A stretch of DNA of 64,000 nucleotides from an uncultured Oscillospiraceae bacterium (GCA_934667095.1 CAKULE010000012.1:1-64000); one strand, 5' to 3'; numbered from the stretch's first letter, positions 28,498 to 36,928 are shown. Notes: a model not told the origin generated them from the sequence alone. Program-made: numbers and translations.

Positions 28498-29019
28498 TCA
28501 AACCTCATTTGCTTTCCAGTAGTCCTCCCGCAGCAGGCCGAACAGGTACACGTCCGCCCAGTCCCCGCCGGGCGCGCGGACATGCTGCCGCTGGACGCCC
28601 TCCGGCCTCATGCCCAGCTTCCGCGCCAGGGCGGCGGAGCGGCCGGGGTCGATGGTCTCGCACCAGACGCGGCGGACCGCCGGCGCGGTAAAGGCGTGCC
28701 GCACCACGGCGGCGCAGGCCTCATGGGCAAAGCCCATGCCCCAGACGGCCCGGTTGAAAAACCAGCCCATTTCGCAGCAGCCGGAGTCCAGCCCGCTGAA
28801 CAGGAGATAGCCGATGACCTTACCGTCCGCCCGGCGCTCCGCGGCCAGCGCGCCCCCTCTGCCCATGCAGAACTCCGCGAGGAAGCGGGCGGTCTGTTCC
28901 GGGCTGTATGGCGGCTCGCAGAAGCGCATGGTCTCGGCATCGCCGAGGATCTCCTGCAGGTCGGCGGCGTCGGACAGGGCAAAGGGCCGCACGGTCAGAC
29001 GGTCAGTTTCAATATGCAT
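28498..29019 (-). CDS. GNAT-family N-acetyltransferase (RimJ/RimL-like)
   Basis: The 173-residue product begins with the family start IETDRLTVRPFALSDAADL, has the acetyl-CoA-binding region MGWFFNRAVWGMGFAHEACA (the R/Q-x-x-G-x-G/A loop) and the late strand VWCETIDPGRSAALARKLGM typical of RimJ/RimL-type acetyltransferases, which usually acetylate an alpha-amino group of a protein or small molecule. The ribosome site is poor, so it may depend on coupling with the racemase upstream (13-base gap). Its stop is 2 bases from the start of murE2. Placement within the cell-wall set suggests an amino-acid or wall-precursor substrate, which is inference. Confidence 0.85.
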   Translation of the reverse strand: MHIETDRLTVRPFALSDAADLQEILGDAETMRFCEPPYSPEQTARFLAEFCMGRGGALAAERRADGKVIGYLLFSGLDSGCCEMGWFFNRAVWGMGFAHEACAAVVRHAFTAPAVRRVWCETIDPGRSAALARKLGMRPEGVQRQHVRAPGGDWADVYLFGLLREDYWKANEV

Positions 29020-29032
29020 AGTATAAAATTCA

Positions 29033-29737
29033 TCAGATCATACGCAGGGGATAGCCGCACTGGACCACCGCCCGCTCAGCCATGACCATCATGGCGTCCA
29101 GATAAAAGGGCGGCAGGGCGTGGTAGGTGGCGAAGACGGACAGCTCCGTGCAGGCCAGAATGGCGCAGTCGCACCCGGCGGCCCGGATGGCCCGGTCGAT
29201 CTGGGCGAATTTCTCCCGGCTGCCCCGCTCCCCCTGCTTGATCTCGTCGTAGATGATGGACATGACCAGCTTCTGGGTCTCGGCGTCGGGGGCCACGGCC
29301 TCCAGCCCCAGCGCAGCGCACTCCTTCTGGTACAGGCCGGTCTGGATGGTGCCGTCGGTGGCGAGAATGCCGGGGCGCTTTCTGCCCTGCGCCGCCAGCG
29401 CAGCGGCAGTCTCCCGGATCATGTGGATGATGGGGATGGACAGTTCCCCCTGAAGCCGGTCGGCAAAGTAGTGGGAGGTGTTGCAGGGGATGGCCACGGC
29501 GGTGCAGCCGCACTGCTCCAGCAGCCTGGCGTCGCCGCTCAGCCGCCGGTAGAGCGCCTCTGTGTCGCCGCCGAGGATGGCGGCGGTGCGGTCGGGCATT
29601 TTGGTGTCCGACAGGATGAGGGTGGGCAGGTGGTCCTGATCCCGGGCGGCGTCTGTGCGGTCCAGCACGAACTGGTAAAACACCTGTGTCGCCTGCGGGC
29701 CCATGCCGCCCAGAATACCCAGTTTCTGTTCCTTCAT
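29033..29737 (-). CDS. Aspartate/glutamate racemase family protein
   Basis: The 234-residue protein belongs to the cofactor-independent Asp/Glu racemases. It has the N-terminal LGILGGMGPQAT and two catalytic cysteines, AIPCNTSHYF (Cys85) and ILACTELSVF (Cys196), about 110 residues apart as in aspartate racemase. The GGMGP start and the CNTSHY form fit aspartate racemase better than the MurI glutamate racemase (which has DSGVGG). It would supply D-aspartate. Start 29737 is favoured over an upstream TTG because TAAGGAGG sits 10 bases before it; that ribosome site contains the stop codon of the ligase gene upstream, so the two are tightly coupled. Confidence 0.88.
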   Translation of the reverse strand: MKEQKLGILGGMGPQATQVFYQFVLDRTDAARDQDHLPTLILSDTKMPDRTAAILGGDTEALYRRLSGDARLLEQCGCTAVAIPCNTSHYFADRLQGELSIPIIHMIRETAAALAAQGRKRPGILATDGTIQTGLYQKECAALGLEAVAPDAETQKLVMSIIYDEIKQGERGSREKFAQIDRAIRAAGCDCAILACTELSVFATYHALPPFYLDAMMVMAERAVVQCGYPLRMI

Positions 29738-29749
29738 GGACAAGCCTCC

Positions 29750-30964
29750 TTAATCAGCGGGCTTTTGGTTGTGCTTGTAGAAGCGCACGTAGGTGCCGAT
29801 GTGGTTCTTCCAGATGCGCCAGATGCGCTTGGCGGTGTAGTCGGGCCGGTACTCCATGGAGTGGTGGTCCGCCCCCTTGCGGAACAGCTCCCGCATGCGG
29901 GCGTGGTAGCTCTTGGGGATGAAGGTATAGGCCAGCCGCCGGGGGATCATGCGCCAGATGGAGTCATCCTCCACCACGGTGAGTGGGAGGTCCTTTCCCT
30001 CCAGCAGGTCGCCCACCAGATACTCGGCGATGTTATGGCCGGAGCCGGTGACATAGTAATTGCTGCGGCCCTGCCGGCAGTTGATCTCGAAGGCCTTGTA
30101 TTTTCCATCCCGCTGGTCGTACTTGATGTCGAAGTTGGAGAAGCCCACATAGTGCAGATCCTCCAGCATGGCGCGGATGGAATCGCACAGGGTCTGGTCG
30201 TGCTCGGTGATGATGACGGCGTGGTTGCCGATGCCGTGGGGGGAGTGCTCCTCCAGCAGCACGTGGCCCAGACACATGAGTTTGACCTTGCCGTGGGTGT
30301 CGGAGTAGTTGGTGAGCACCCGCATATAGGTGTCGTCCCCGGGGATGAACTCCTGCAGGATCATGTGGCCGGGGTAGCCGGCGGCGTACACCTCATCCAG
30401 CGCGGCCAGCAGTTCCTCCCACGTCTGGCAGATGTAGACCTTTTTCAGTTCGTTGTGGCCGGTGGCCCAGTAGGCCACGCCGTCGGCGGGCTTGGCGATG
30501 TAGGGCGCGCCCCACGGCAGCACAAAGTCGTGGCCCATGGAGCCGTCGTACACGAAGGTGGCCGGGTGGTCGATGCCGTACTTGTCGCACAGGGCGTAGA
30601 ACTGCTCCTTGTCAGTGAGCATGTCCAGCATCTCGCCGGAGATATAGTTGCACCTGGCGTTGGCGGGAAACTGATCCTTCAGGTGGGCGGCCAGCTTCAC
30701 ATAGCTGTCGCCGCAGCCGATGACCAGCACCGTCTGGCCCGCGCACTCGGCGCACACTTGCTTCACGTTGCGCAGGAAGGTGTCCGGGTCCTCGTTGTCC
30801 AGACAGGGGCGGTAGTCGATGATGGAGCTGTACGCACAGGGGAAGGAGATATACTTGCCATAGGCGATGGACTTGACGCCGTAAGCCTCGTGAAAGGCCC
30901 GGGCGACGCTGTAAACGTTGATGTCGCCGCCGAAGAGCAGCGGCTGGAAGGCGGGTGTAGACAT
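29750..30964 (-). CDS. ATP-grasp carboxylate-amine ligase, D-aspartate-ligase-like
   Basis: The 404-residue protein opens with FQPLLFGGDINVYSVARAFH, which closely recalls the start of the Enterococcus faecium D-aspartate ligase, and continues with ATP-grasp features: the lysine strand YIAKPADGVAYW, the hinge MILQEFIPGDDTYMRV, and the metal-binding GNHAVIITEH/FSNFDIKYD and FEINCRQGRSNYY (Glu and Asn). D-aspartate ligases join the beta-carboxyl of D-Asp to the epsilon-amino group of lysine in peptidoglycan precursors. An aspartate racemase gene follows directly, as in E. faecium. Length agrees (about 400-420). The family match is from memory and the substrate pair is inference; other ATP-grasp amino-acid ligases remain possible. 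Confidence 0.75.
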   Translation of the reverse strand: MSTPAFQPLLFGGDINVYSVARAFHEAYGVKSIAYGKYISFPCAYSSIIDYRPCLDNEDPDTFLRNVKQVCAECAGQTVLVIGCGDSYVKLAAHLKDQFPANARCNYISGEMLDMLTDKEQFYALCDKYGIDHPATFVYDGSMGHDFVLPWGAPYIAKPADGVAYWATGHNELKKVYICQTWEELLAALDEVYAAGYPGHMILQEFIPGDDTYMRVLTNYSDTHGKVKLMCLGHVLLEEHSPHGIGNHAVIITEHDQTLCDSIRAMLEDLHYVGFSNFDIKYDQRDGKYKAFEINCRQGRSNYYVTGSGHNIAEYLVGDLLEGKDLPLTVVEDDSIWRMIPRRLAYTFIPKSYHARMRELFRKGADHHSMEYRPDYTAKRIWRIWKNHIGTYVRFYKHNQKPAD

Positions 30965-31030
30965 GAAAGCTCAGTCTCCTTATATCATATCAATTTCGCC
31001 CGGCAGGGGCGGGGAAGGTATCGCCGGGCC

Positions 31031-33265
31031 TCAGCTCCCGGCGCGCTGGACGAAAATGACCCCGGGGATCTGGGACAGCTTGTTGATGACCGACGTGAGC
31101 TCCTTCCGGTCCTTCACCGTCAGCTCCAGCGAAATGAGGGCGTAGCCGTCAGGCTGGCTGCGGGCCATGAGGTTGTTCACCTTCACCTTCTGGGCGGAGA
31201 GGGCCATGGCCACGTCCAGCGTGAGGTTGTCCCGGTCCTTGGCAGAGATGTCCAGCGCCGTGCGATAGCTGGACAGCTCCGTGTCCGCCGCCCAGGACGC
31301 CTCCACCCAGCGGCCTGCCTCCTCGGGCTTGCGGCGGGAGAGGGCGGCGTTGGGGCAGTCCTGCCGGTGGATGGACACGCCGTAGCCCCGGGTGATGAAG
31401 CCCACGATGGGGTCCCCGGGCACGGGAGTGCAGCACTTGGAGAACTTCACCATGCAGTTGTCCAGCCCGGCTACGATGACGCCGTTGCGGGAGTGAACGG
31501 GCTTGGGGGCCTCCGGCTTGCCGGAGGGATAGATGGTCTCGCCGGCGGCGGCCGCATCCTGAAGCGCCTGGCGCTCGGCGGCCTGACGCTCCAGCCGGCC
31601 CATGCGGGTCAGCTCCTCCTTCATGCGGCCGGCGGCCTTCTGGGCGGACATGCCGCCGTAGCCGATGGCGGCGTACAGCTCGTCCAGCGTGCCGAAGCGC
31701 ACCCGCTTCAGCATGGCGTCCAGCACCTCGGGGGTGGCGGTGATGGCCGCCATGGACAGGCCCAGGTGCTTCAGCTCGGACTCGAAGGCGGCACGGCCGG
31801 TGGCGATGTTCTCCTCCCGGCGCTCCTTTTTGAACCACTGGCGGATCTTGTTGCGGGCCTCGTTGGATTTGCAGATATTCATCCAGTCCCGGCTGGGGCC
31901 CTTGGCCGAGCGGGAGGTGATGACCTCCACGATGTCGCCGTTTTTCAGCGGCGTATCAAAGGTGACGATGCGGCCGTTCACCCGGGCGCCGGTCATGGCG
32001 TTGCCTACGGCAGAGTGGATGGCGTAGGCAAAGTCGATGGGGGTGGCCCCGGCGGGGAGGCTCTTCACGTCGCCGTTGGGGGTAAAGACGAAGACCTCGT
32101 CGGCAAACATGTCCACCTTCAGGGTGCGGACGAACTCGTCCGGGTCGGTGTCCTGCTGGCTCTCCAGCAGCTTGCGCACCCACTCGAACTCCTGCTCGGT
32201 GCCCAGCTTGACGTTGGCCATGCCCTGCTTGTACTTCCAGTGGGCGGCGACGCCGTATTCCGCCGTCTGGTGCATGGCCCAGGTGCGGATCTGCACCTCG
32301 AAGGGGATGCCCTCGCTGCCGATAACGGTGGTGTGCAGGGACTGGTAGCCGTTGGGCTTGGGGGTGCTGATATAGTCCTTGAAGCGGCCCAGAATGGGCT
32401 TGAACATGTCATGGATGCTGCCCAGCACGTTGTAGCAGGCAGGCAGGTCCTGTACAATGACCCGGAAGGCGTAGATGTCGAAGATCTCCTTGATGGTCTT
32501 GTTCTGGGAATACATCTTGCGGTAGATGGAGTAGATGTGCTTCAGCCGGCCGTAGACGGTGCAGGCAAGCCCCTCCGCCGCCAGCCGCTCTTCGATCTGC
32601 CGCTGCATCCGCTCCAGAAAGTCATCGTTCTCGGCGGTCATTTTCTCCAGCTCCTGCTGGACGTCGGCGTAGCCAATGGGGTCCAGATAGCGCAGGGAGA
32701 TGTCCTCCAGCTCCCACTTGATACGCTGCATACCGAGGCGGTGGGCGATGGGGGCATAGATCTCCATCGTCTCCAGCGATTTTTCCTTCTGCTTGCGCTC
32801 CGACTGGTACTCCAGCGTGCGCATGTTGTGCAGCCGGTCGCACAACTTGATGAGGATCACCCGCACGTCCTTGGCCATGGCCATGAACATCTTGCGGAGG
32901 TTCTCCATCTGCTCCTCCTCTTTGGAGGTATACTGCATCCGGGTCAGCTTGGTGACGCCCTCCACCAGATCGGCCACCGTGGGGCCGAAATGGTGGGCGA
33001 TGTCGTCGTGAGTGGCGTCGGTGTCCTCAATGCAGTCGTGGAGCAGGGCGGCGATGATGGAGTCCACATCCAGCCCCAGCTCAGTGACGATCTCGGCTAC
33101 CGCCACGGGATGGATGATATAGGGCTCTCCGCTCTTGCGCAGCTGGCTGCCGTGGTGTTGGGCGGCGTATTCAAAGGCGGAGCGCACCCGGGCCACGTCC
33201 GCGTTGGGGTTGGCGGCCAGAATGTGCTGCTCCAGCTGTTCGTATCGTTCCTGGATGTCGTCCAT
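31031..33265 (-). CDS. relA: Bifunctional (p)ppGpp synthetase/hydrolase (long RSH)
   Basis: The 744-residue enzyme makes and breaks (p)ppGpp. In order: HD hydrolase domain (HHGSQLRKSGEPYIIHP, HDCIEDTD at about 76-83, so the hydrolase looks intact), synthetase domain (IYAFRVIVQDLPACY, KPNGYQSLHTTVIG, HWKYKQG), TGS domain (VFTPNGDVKSLPAGATPIDF), zinc-finger-like CC region (SKCCTPVPGDPIVGFITRG) and C-terminal ACT domain. Length is typical (about 730-740). AGGAGGTCC precedes the ATG. It lies 19 bases after recJ and 66 bases before the D-Asp-ligase-like gene, all on one strand. The only other alarmone gene in the window is the truncated one at 3475. Confidence 0.96.
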   Translation of the reverse strand: MDDIQERYEQLEQHILAANPNADVARVRSAFEYAAQHHGSQLRKSGEPYIIHPVAVAEIVTELGLDVDSIIAALLHDCIEDTDATHDDIAHHFGPTVADLVEGVTKLTRMQYTSKEEEQMENLRKMFMAMAKDVRVILIKLCDRLHNMRTLEYQSERKQKEKSLETMEIYAPIAHRLGMQRIKWELEDISLRYLDPIGYADVQQELEKMTAENDDFLERMQRQIEERLAAEGLACTVYGRLKHIYSIYRKMYSQNKTIKEIFDIYAFRVIVQDLPACYNVLGSIHDMFKPILGRFKDYISTPKPNGYQSLHTTVIGSEGIPFEVQIRTWAMHQTAEYGVAAHWKYKQGMANVKLGTEQEFEWVRKLLESQQDTDPDEFVRTLKVDMFADEVFVFTPNGDVKSLPAGATPIDFAYAIHSAVGNAMTGARVNGRIVTFDTPLKNGDIVEVITSRSAKGPSRDWMNICKSNEARNKIRQWFKKERREENIATGRAAFESELKHLGLSMAAITATPEVLDAMLKRVRFGTLDELYAAIGYGGMSAQKAAGRMKEELTRMGRLERQAAERQALQDAAAAGETIYPSGKPEAPKPVHSRNGVIVAGLDNCMVKFSKCCTPVPGDPIVGFITRGYGVSIHRQDCPNAALSRRKPEEAGRWVEASWAADTELSSYRTALDISAKDRDNLTLDVAMALSAQKVKVNNLMARSQPDGYALISLELTVKDRKELTSVINKLSQIPGVIFVQRAGS

Positions 33266-33284
33266 AACGGACCTCCTGTATTTC

Positions 33285-35354
33285 TTACTTAAGTATGCCC
33301 CGCAGGCGGCGCATCAGTCCGGCCTGTTCCAGGTCCACCTTCTCGTGGCCCCGGCAGAGCTCCACCGTGGCGTTTCCGCCGTCCAGCGTGACGCGGATGA
33401 GGCCGGTGTCATCCAGCACCTGCAGGCACACCAACGCCCGCCCATAGGAGCAGACGGAGGACTGGCCCCGGGTGATCTGCCGCAGCAGGTGCTCTGTGGA
33501 GCTCACCGCCGGGCCGGCGGCGCAGTACCCTTCCAGAAAGCGCCACAGCTGGGCGAAGTCCCGCCGCTGGGGCAGCATGAGCCCCGCCTCCCAGCGGGAG
33601 AGAAGCTCGCCCTCCTCCAGACGATGGAACAGCTCCCGCTCCAGTCGGTAGCGGGAGGGCGCCGGGCGCACGTCGCAGATCTGCAGCTGGACGCTCCGGT
33701 TCCCCCGGAACTCGTTGATCTGGGGGGTGAAGATCAGGTCCAGCCGGTCTCCGGAGGAGACGCCGCAGGCGGCGGAGCAGGCAGCGAAAAAGATGGCGTC
33801 CAGCGCCACGCCGTCCCGGCGCAGCTTCAGCTTCATGTGGCGGCCGCCGCCCACATCCCCGCAGGCGATCACCGCGGCGGACCGCATCAGGAATACCGGC
33901 CGGGGGTTGCCTGCGCCGAAGGGCTCCAGCATGGACAGGTCCTCTACCTGCCGGGTGGAGAGCACCCGGCAGTTCTCGATCTCGGCGTCCACCGCGATGG
34001 AGGAGACCATGGCGTGCTCCCGGGCGTAATCCGCCACCAGCGCGCACATAGCCTGACGGAAGGCGGGGATGTTCTCCTCCTGAATGGTGAAGCCGGCCGC
34101 CAGCTCATGGCCGCCGTAGCCCTCCAGCAGATCGGCGCACTGCTCCAGCGCGCCGAACAGGTTGAACCCGCCGAAGGACCGGCAGGAGCCCTTGCCCTTC
34201 CCCTTGTCCAGACAGATCATGAAGGCGGGCCGGGCATACCGCTCCGCCAGCCGGGAGGCCACGATGCCCACCACGCCCTGATGCCAGCCCTCACCGGCCA
34301 GCACGATGGCGGGGCCCGCCAGAGACGGGTCCCGGGTCAGCAGGGCGTCGCACGCCTCGAAGATCTCCAGCTCGATGGCCTGCCGCTGGCGGTTGAGGTC
34401 GCAGAGGGCGTGGGCCAGCGCCTCCCCCTCCGCCCGGTCCCGGGTGAGCAGAAGGCGCAGGGCCACCATGGCCTGCTCCATGCGCCCGGCGGCGTTGATC
34501 CGGGGGGCGAGGCCGTAGCCGATGGTCACTGCGGAGGGCACGCCTCCGCCGCAGCCCACCTCCCGCAGGAGGGCAGCCAGCCCGGGCCGCTCCGTGTGGG
34601 CCAGCGCCTTCAGACCCATGCGTACCAGCGCCCGGTTCTCGTCGGCCAGCTGCATCACATCGGCCACCGTGCCGATGGCCGCCAGCTCGCAGTACCGGGC
34701 CAGCACCGCCGCGCGCTGCGGGGGCTCCGTCAGCGCCAGCGCGGTCTTCAGGGCCACGCCCACCCCCGCCAGCTCCGGAAAGGGATAGCCGCAGTCCGGC
34801 CGGCGGGGGTCCACCACCGCCGCCGCGGCGGGCATGACGTCCTTGCACTGGTGGTGGTCGGTGACCACCACGTCCATACCCAGCGTCCGGGCATACTCCA
34901 CCTCCGCCGCGGCGGTGATGCCGCAGTCCACGGTGACGATCAGGCCCACGCCCTGTTCCTTCAGCCGGTCCAGGGCGCTGCGGTTCAGGCCGTAGCCCTC
35001 CTCCGTCCGGTCCGGGATATAGCTGACCACTGTGCCCCCCCGCTCCCGCAGAAATTCCGTGAGCAGGCAGGTGGAGGTAATGCCGTCCACATCATAGTCT
35101 CCGTAGACGGCGATGACCTCGCCCCGGTCCAGACCCAACTGGATGCGCGCCGCCGCCCGGTCCATGTCCTTGAGCAGGAAGGGGTCGTGGAGGCAGCCGG
35201 GATCGTCGCGGAGAAACCGGGCCGCCGTCTCCGGCGTGTCCAGTCCGCGGGCACAGAGGACAGCGGCGCAGAGGGACGGCATGCCCGCCCGCTCCATCTC
35301 CCGCACGCGGCCGGGGTCCGGCAGCGCGCGGAGATTCCACTGTTCATACTTCAT
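33285..35354 (-). CDS. recJ: Single-stranded-DNA-specific exonuclease RecJ
   Basis: The 689-residue protein has the DHH phosphoesterase motifs YGDYDVDGITSTCLL, VTVDCGI, VVVTDHHQCKD and DPRRPDC, the DHHA1 motif GYGGHELAAGFTI and a C-terminal OB-type domain. RecJ degrades single strands 5' to 3' in recombination repair and mismatch repair using manganese. It is somewhat shorter than long Firmicutes RecJ proteins (about 750). It is the first gene of a long minus-strand unit (recJ, rel, ligase, racemase, GNAT, murE2), transcribed from a promoter back to back with that of lexA. The start at 35354 lacks a strong ribosome site (TGAGGATATGACAGCAG) but is the only good one. Confidence 0.94.
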   Translation of the reverse strand: MKYEQWNLRALPDPGRVREMERAGMPSLCAAVLCARGLDTPETAARFLRDDPGCLHDPFLLKDMDRAAARIQLGLDRGEVIAVYGDYDVDGITSTCLLTEFLRERGGTVVSYIPDRTEEGYGLNRSALDRLKEQGVGLIVTVDCGITAAAEVEYARTLGMDVVVTDHHQCKDVMPAAAAVVDPRRPDCGYPFPELAGVGVALKTALALTEPPQRAAVLARYCELAAIGTVADVMQLADENRALVRMGLKALAHTERPGLAALLREVGCGGGVPSAVTIGYGLAPRINAAGRMEQAMVALRLLLTRDRAEGEALAHALCDLNRQRQAIELEIFEACDALLTRDPSLAGPAIVLAGEGWHQGVVGIVASRLAERYARPAFMICLDKGKGKGSCRSFGGFNLFGALEQCADLLEGYGGHELAAGFTIQEENIPAFRQAMCALVADYAREHAMVSSIAVDAEIENCRVLSTRQVEDLSMLEPFGAGNPRPVFLMRSAAVIACGDVGGGRHMKLKLRRDGVALDAIFFAACSAACGVSSGDRLDLIFTPQINEFRGNRSVQLQICDVRPAPSRYRLERELFHRLEEGELLSRWEAGLMLPQRRDFAQLWRFLEGYCAAGPAVSSTEHLLRQITRGQSSVCSYGRALVCLQVLDDTGLIRVTLDGGNATVELCRGHEKVDLEQAGLMRRLRGILK

Positions 35355-35390
35355 ACTGCTGTCATATCCTCAAAATAAAAATTATCTTTT

Positions 35391-35419
35391 ATTATATCAA
35401 ATCCCGCCGCAAGTTGCAA
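35391..35419 (-). promoter_or_regulatory. Promoter of the recJ operon
   Basis: On the minus strand TTGCAA (35419-35414), a 17-base spacer and a perfect TATAAT (35396-35391). Confidence 0.8.
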
Positions 35420-35463
35420 CTGCGCGGGCCCGCCCGGCACTCAGAAATTTCCCGTTCTTTCTT

Positions 35464-35503
35464 CGAACAAACGTTTGACAAATCGGCGGAGCTGTGCTAC
35501 ACT
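35464..35503 (+). promoter_or_regulatory. lexA: lexA promoter with overlapping SOS box
   Basis: TTGACA (35475-35480), a 17-base spacer and TACACT (35498-35503) form the promoter. CGAACAAACGTTTG (35464-35477) matches the Gram-positive LexA box CGAAC-N4-GTTCG except for one base in each outer part of the right half, and it overlaps the -35. LexA should therefore repress its own gene. Confidence 0.85.
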
Positions 35504-35534
35504 GAAGACACCAGACCGGGAAGGAGACTGCGTT

Positions 35535-36134
35535 ATGAGCAAACTGACGCCCAAGCAGCAGCAGATCTACGATTATATCCTGTCCTTTACCGACGAACAC
35601 GGCTATCCCCCCTCCGTGCGGGAGATCGCCGAGGCCGTCGACCTCAAGTCCCCCTCCACGGTCCACTTCCACCTGAAGGGCCTGCGGGAGGCGGGGCTCA
35701 TCAGTCAGGCGGAGGGCAAGACCCGGGCCATCTCCATCACCGACGGCGCCCACAACCGGAAGGATCAAGTGCCTCTGCTGGGCTCCGTGGCCGCCGGCAC
35801 GCCCATTCTGGCGGAGGAGTGCATCGAGGAGTACCTGACCTTTGACACCAACGGTCTCAACGGCGAGCATTTCGCCCTGCGGGTCCGGGGCGAGTCCATG
35901 CTGGAGGCGGGCATCCTCCCGGGGGACATCGTCGTCGTCCATCAGCAGGAGGCCGTCCGCAATGGGGACATCGTGGTGGCCCTCTTCGAGGATGAGGCCA
36001 CCGTCAAAACCTACCGCCGAGAAAACGGCCACGTATGGCTCTACCCGGAAAACTCCAGCCCCGAGTACCAGCCCATCGACGGCGAGGGCTGTTCTATCCT
36101 CGGCAAGGTGGTGGCGGTCATCCGCCGGTATTAA
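35535..36134 (+). CDS. lexA: SOS repressor LexA
   Basis: The 199-residue protein has the N-terminal winged helix (LTPKQQQIYDYILSFTDEHG, PPSVREIAEAVDLKSPSTVH) and a C-terminal S24 self-cleavage domain: scissile Ala87-Gly88 in GSVAAGTPI, catalytic Ser121 in RGESMLEAGI and Lys158 in EATVKTYRR. RecA filaments on damaged DNA trigger cleavage and derepress the SOS genes. Start 35535 was chosen for AAGGAGAC upstream and the canonical N-terminus. It is divergent from recJ, so two DNA-repair genes share this 180-base region, but the SOS box lies on the lexA side. Confidence 0.97.
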   Translation: MSKLTPKQQQIYDYILSFTDEHGYPPSVREIAEAVDLKSPSTVHFHLKGLREAGLISQAEGKTRAISITDGAHNRKDQVPLLGSVAAGTPILAEECIEEYLTFDTNGLNGEHFALRVRGESMLEAGILPGDIVVVHQQEAVRNGDIVVALFEDEATVKTYRRENGHVWLYPENSSPEYQPIDGEGCSILGKVVAVIRRY

Positions 36135-36152
36135 ACCGCAAATACAGACGAT

Positions 36153-36187
36153 AGAGGTCCGCGGAATTCCGCGGACCTCTTTTTTTA
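36153..36187 (+). terminator. Strong terminator of lexA
   Basis: AGAGGTCCGCGG-AATT-CCGCGGACCTCT, a perfect 12-bp stem (14 including the self-complementary loop), followed by seven Ts. Confidence 0.92.
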
Positions 36188-36206
36188 AAAATTATTCTTC
36201 CCCCTC

Positions 36207-36254
36207 TTGACAAATCCGCAAAGTCATATTATCATATGCACAGTTGTTCATATG
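36207..36254 (+). promoter_or_regulatory. Promoter and ArsR-type operator of the metal-efflux operon
   Basis: TTGACA (36207-36212), a 17-base spacer and TATCAT (36230-36235). A 22-base imperfect palindrome, CATATGCACAG / TTGTTCATATG (36233-36254, 9 of 11 positions symmetric), overlaps the -10 and start region. Such ATATGAACA-type dyads are the operators of SmtB/ArsR-family metal sensors, so the regulator encoded next should repress here until metal binds. Confidence 0.8.
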
Positions 36255-36276
36255 TTTGTTTTAGGAGGCGATCCCA

Positions 36277-36642
36277 ATGCCCGATACCACCCCCGAGATC
36301 GAATGCTGCACCGACCACACCGTCCACCAGTCGGCCCTGAATCAGGTGGAGCACGACCTGCCCGGCGACGAGGCGCTGTACGATCTGGCGGAGCTGTTCA
36401 AGGTGTTCGGCGACTCCACCCGCATCAAGATCCTCTACGCCCTGTTCGAGGCGGAGTTGTGCGTGTGCGACATCGCGGAGCTGCTGGGCGTGAGCCAGTC
36501 CGCCGTGTCCCATCAGCTGCGGGTGCTGAAAAATACCCGCCTGGTGAAGCCCCGGCGGGAGGGCAAGGCCGTGTTTTATTCCCTGGCCGATGATCACGTC
36601 CGCAAGATCATCGCCCAGGGCATGGAGCATATCATTGAGTAA
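36277..36642 (+). CDS. ArsR/SmtB-family metal-sensing repressor (CadC-like)
   Basis: The 121-residue protein has a winged helix-turn-helix (ELFKVFGDSTRIKILYAL, then GVSQSAVSHQLRVLKNTRLV) and the metal box ELCVCDIAELL with Cys62 and Cys64, as in CadC and ArsR. Extra cysteines in IECCTDH near residues 9-14 of the N-terminal arm recall the CadC cadmium/lead/zinc site. Metal binding releases the repressor from the operator upstream. It is the first gene of an operon with an HMA chaperone-like protein and a P-type ATPase. AGGAGGCG precedes the ATG. Confidence 0.92.
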   Translation: MPDTTPEIECCTDHTVHQSALNQVEHDLPGDEALYDLAELFKVFGDSTRIKILYALFEAELCVCDIAELLGVSQSAVSHQLRVLKNTRLVKPRREGKAVFYSLADDHVRKIIAQGMEHIIE

Positions 36643-36665
36643 TCATTTATAAGGAGGAACTTCCC

Positions 36666-36887
36666 ATGAAAAAGACTTTTGATCTGACCGACCTGGACTG
36701 CGCCAACTGCGCCCAGAAGATGCAGGACGCCATCTGCAAGCTGAACGGCGTCCATGACGCCACCGTCAGCTTCCTCACCCAGAAGCTCACCGTGGACGCC
36801 GACGACGACCGGTTCGACGAGATCATGAAGCAGGTGGTCAAGACCTGCAAGCGCGTGGAGCCCGACTGCGAAATCCACCTGAAGTAA
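36666..36887 (+). CDS. Small heavy-metal-associated (HMA) domain protein
   Basis: The 73-residue protein is a single ferredoxin-like HMA domain. Its metal loop reads LTDLDCANCAQKM (Cys15 and Cys18), the DCxxC form found in zinc, cadmium and lead ATPases, rather than the GMTCxxC of copper chaperones. It probably takes the place of the N-terminal HMA domain, which the following ATPase lacks, and delivers or senses the metal. Strong ribosome site AAGGAGGAA; the ATPase follows after 41 bases. Confidence 0.88.
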   Translation: MKKTFDLTDLDCANCAQKMQDAICKLNGVHDATVSFLTQKLTVDADDDRFDEIMKQVVKTCKRVEPDCEIHLK

Positions 36888-36928
36888 AACACGCCGCGGC
36901 CCGCGGCCTGACCTGAGAGGTGTCCGAA

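Noticed and set aside
29120..33292. A plus-strand open frame of 1390 codons
   Set aside because: It is the mirror of rel, the ATP-grasp and racemase genes in high-GC DNA; it spans several real genes with recognised motifs and its composition (Gly, His, Val, Leu, Gln rich) is typical of a shadow frame.
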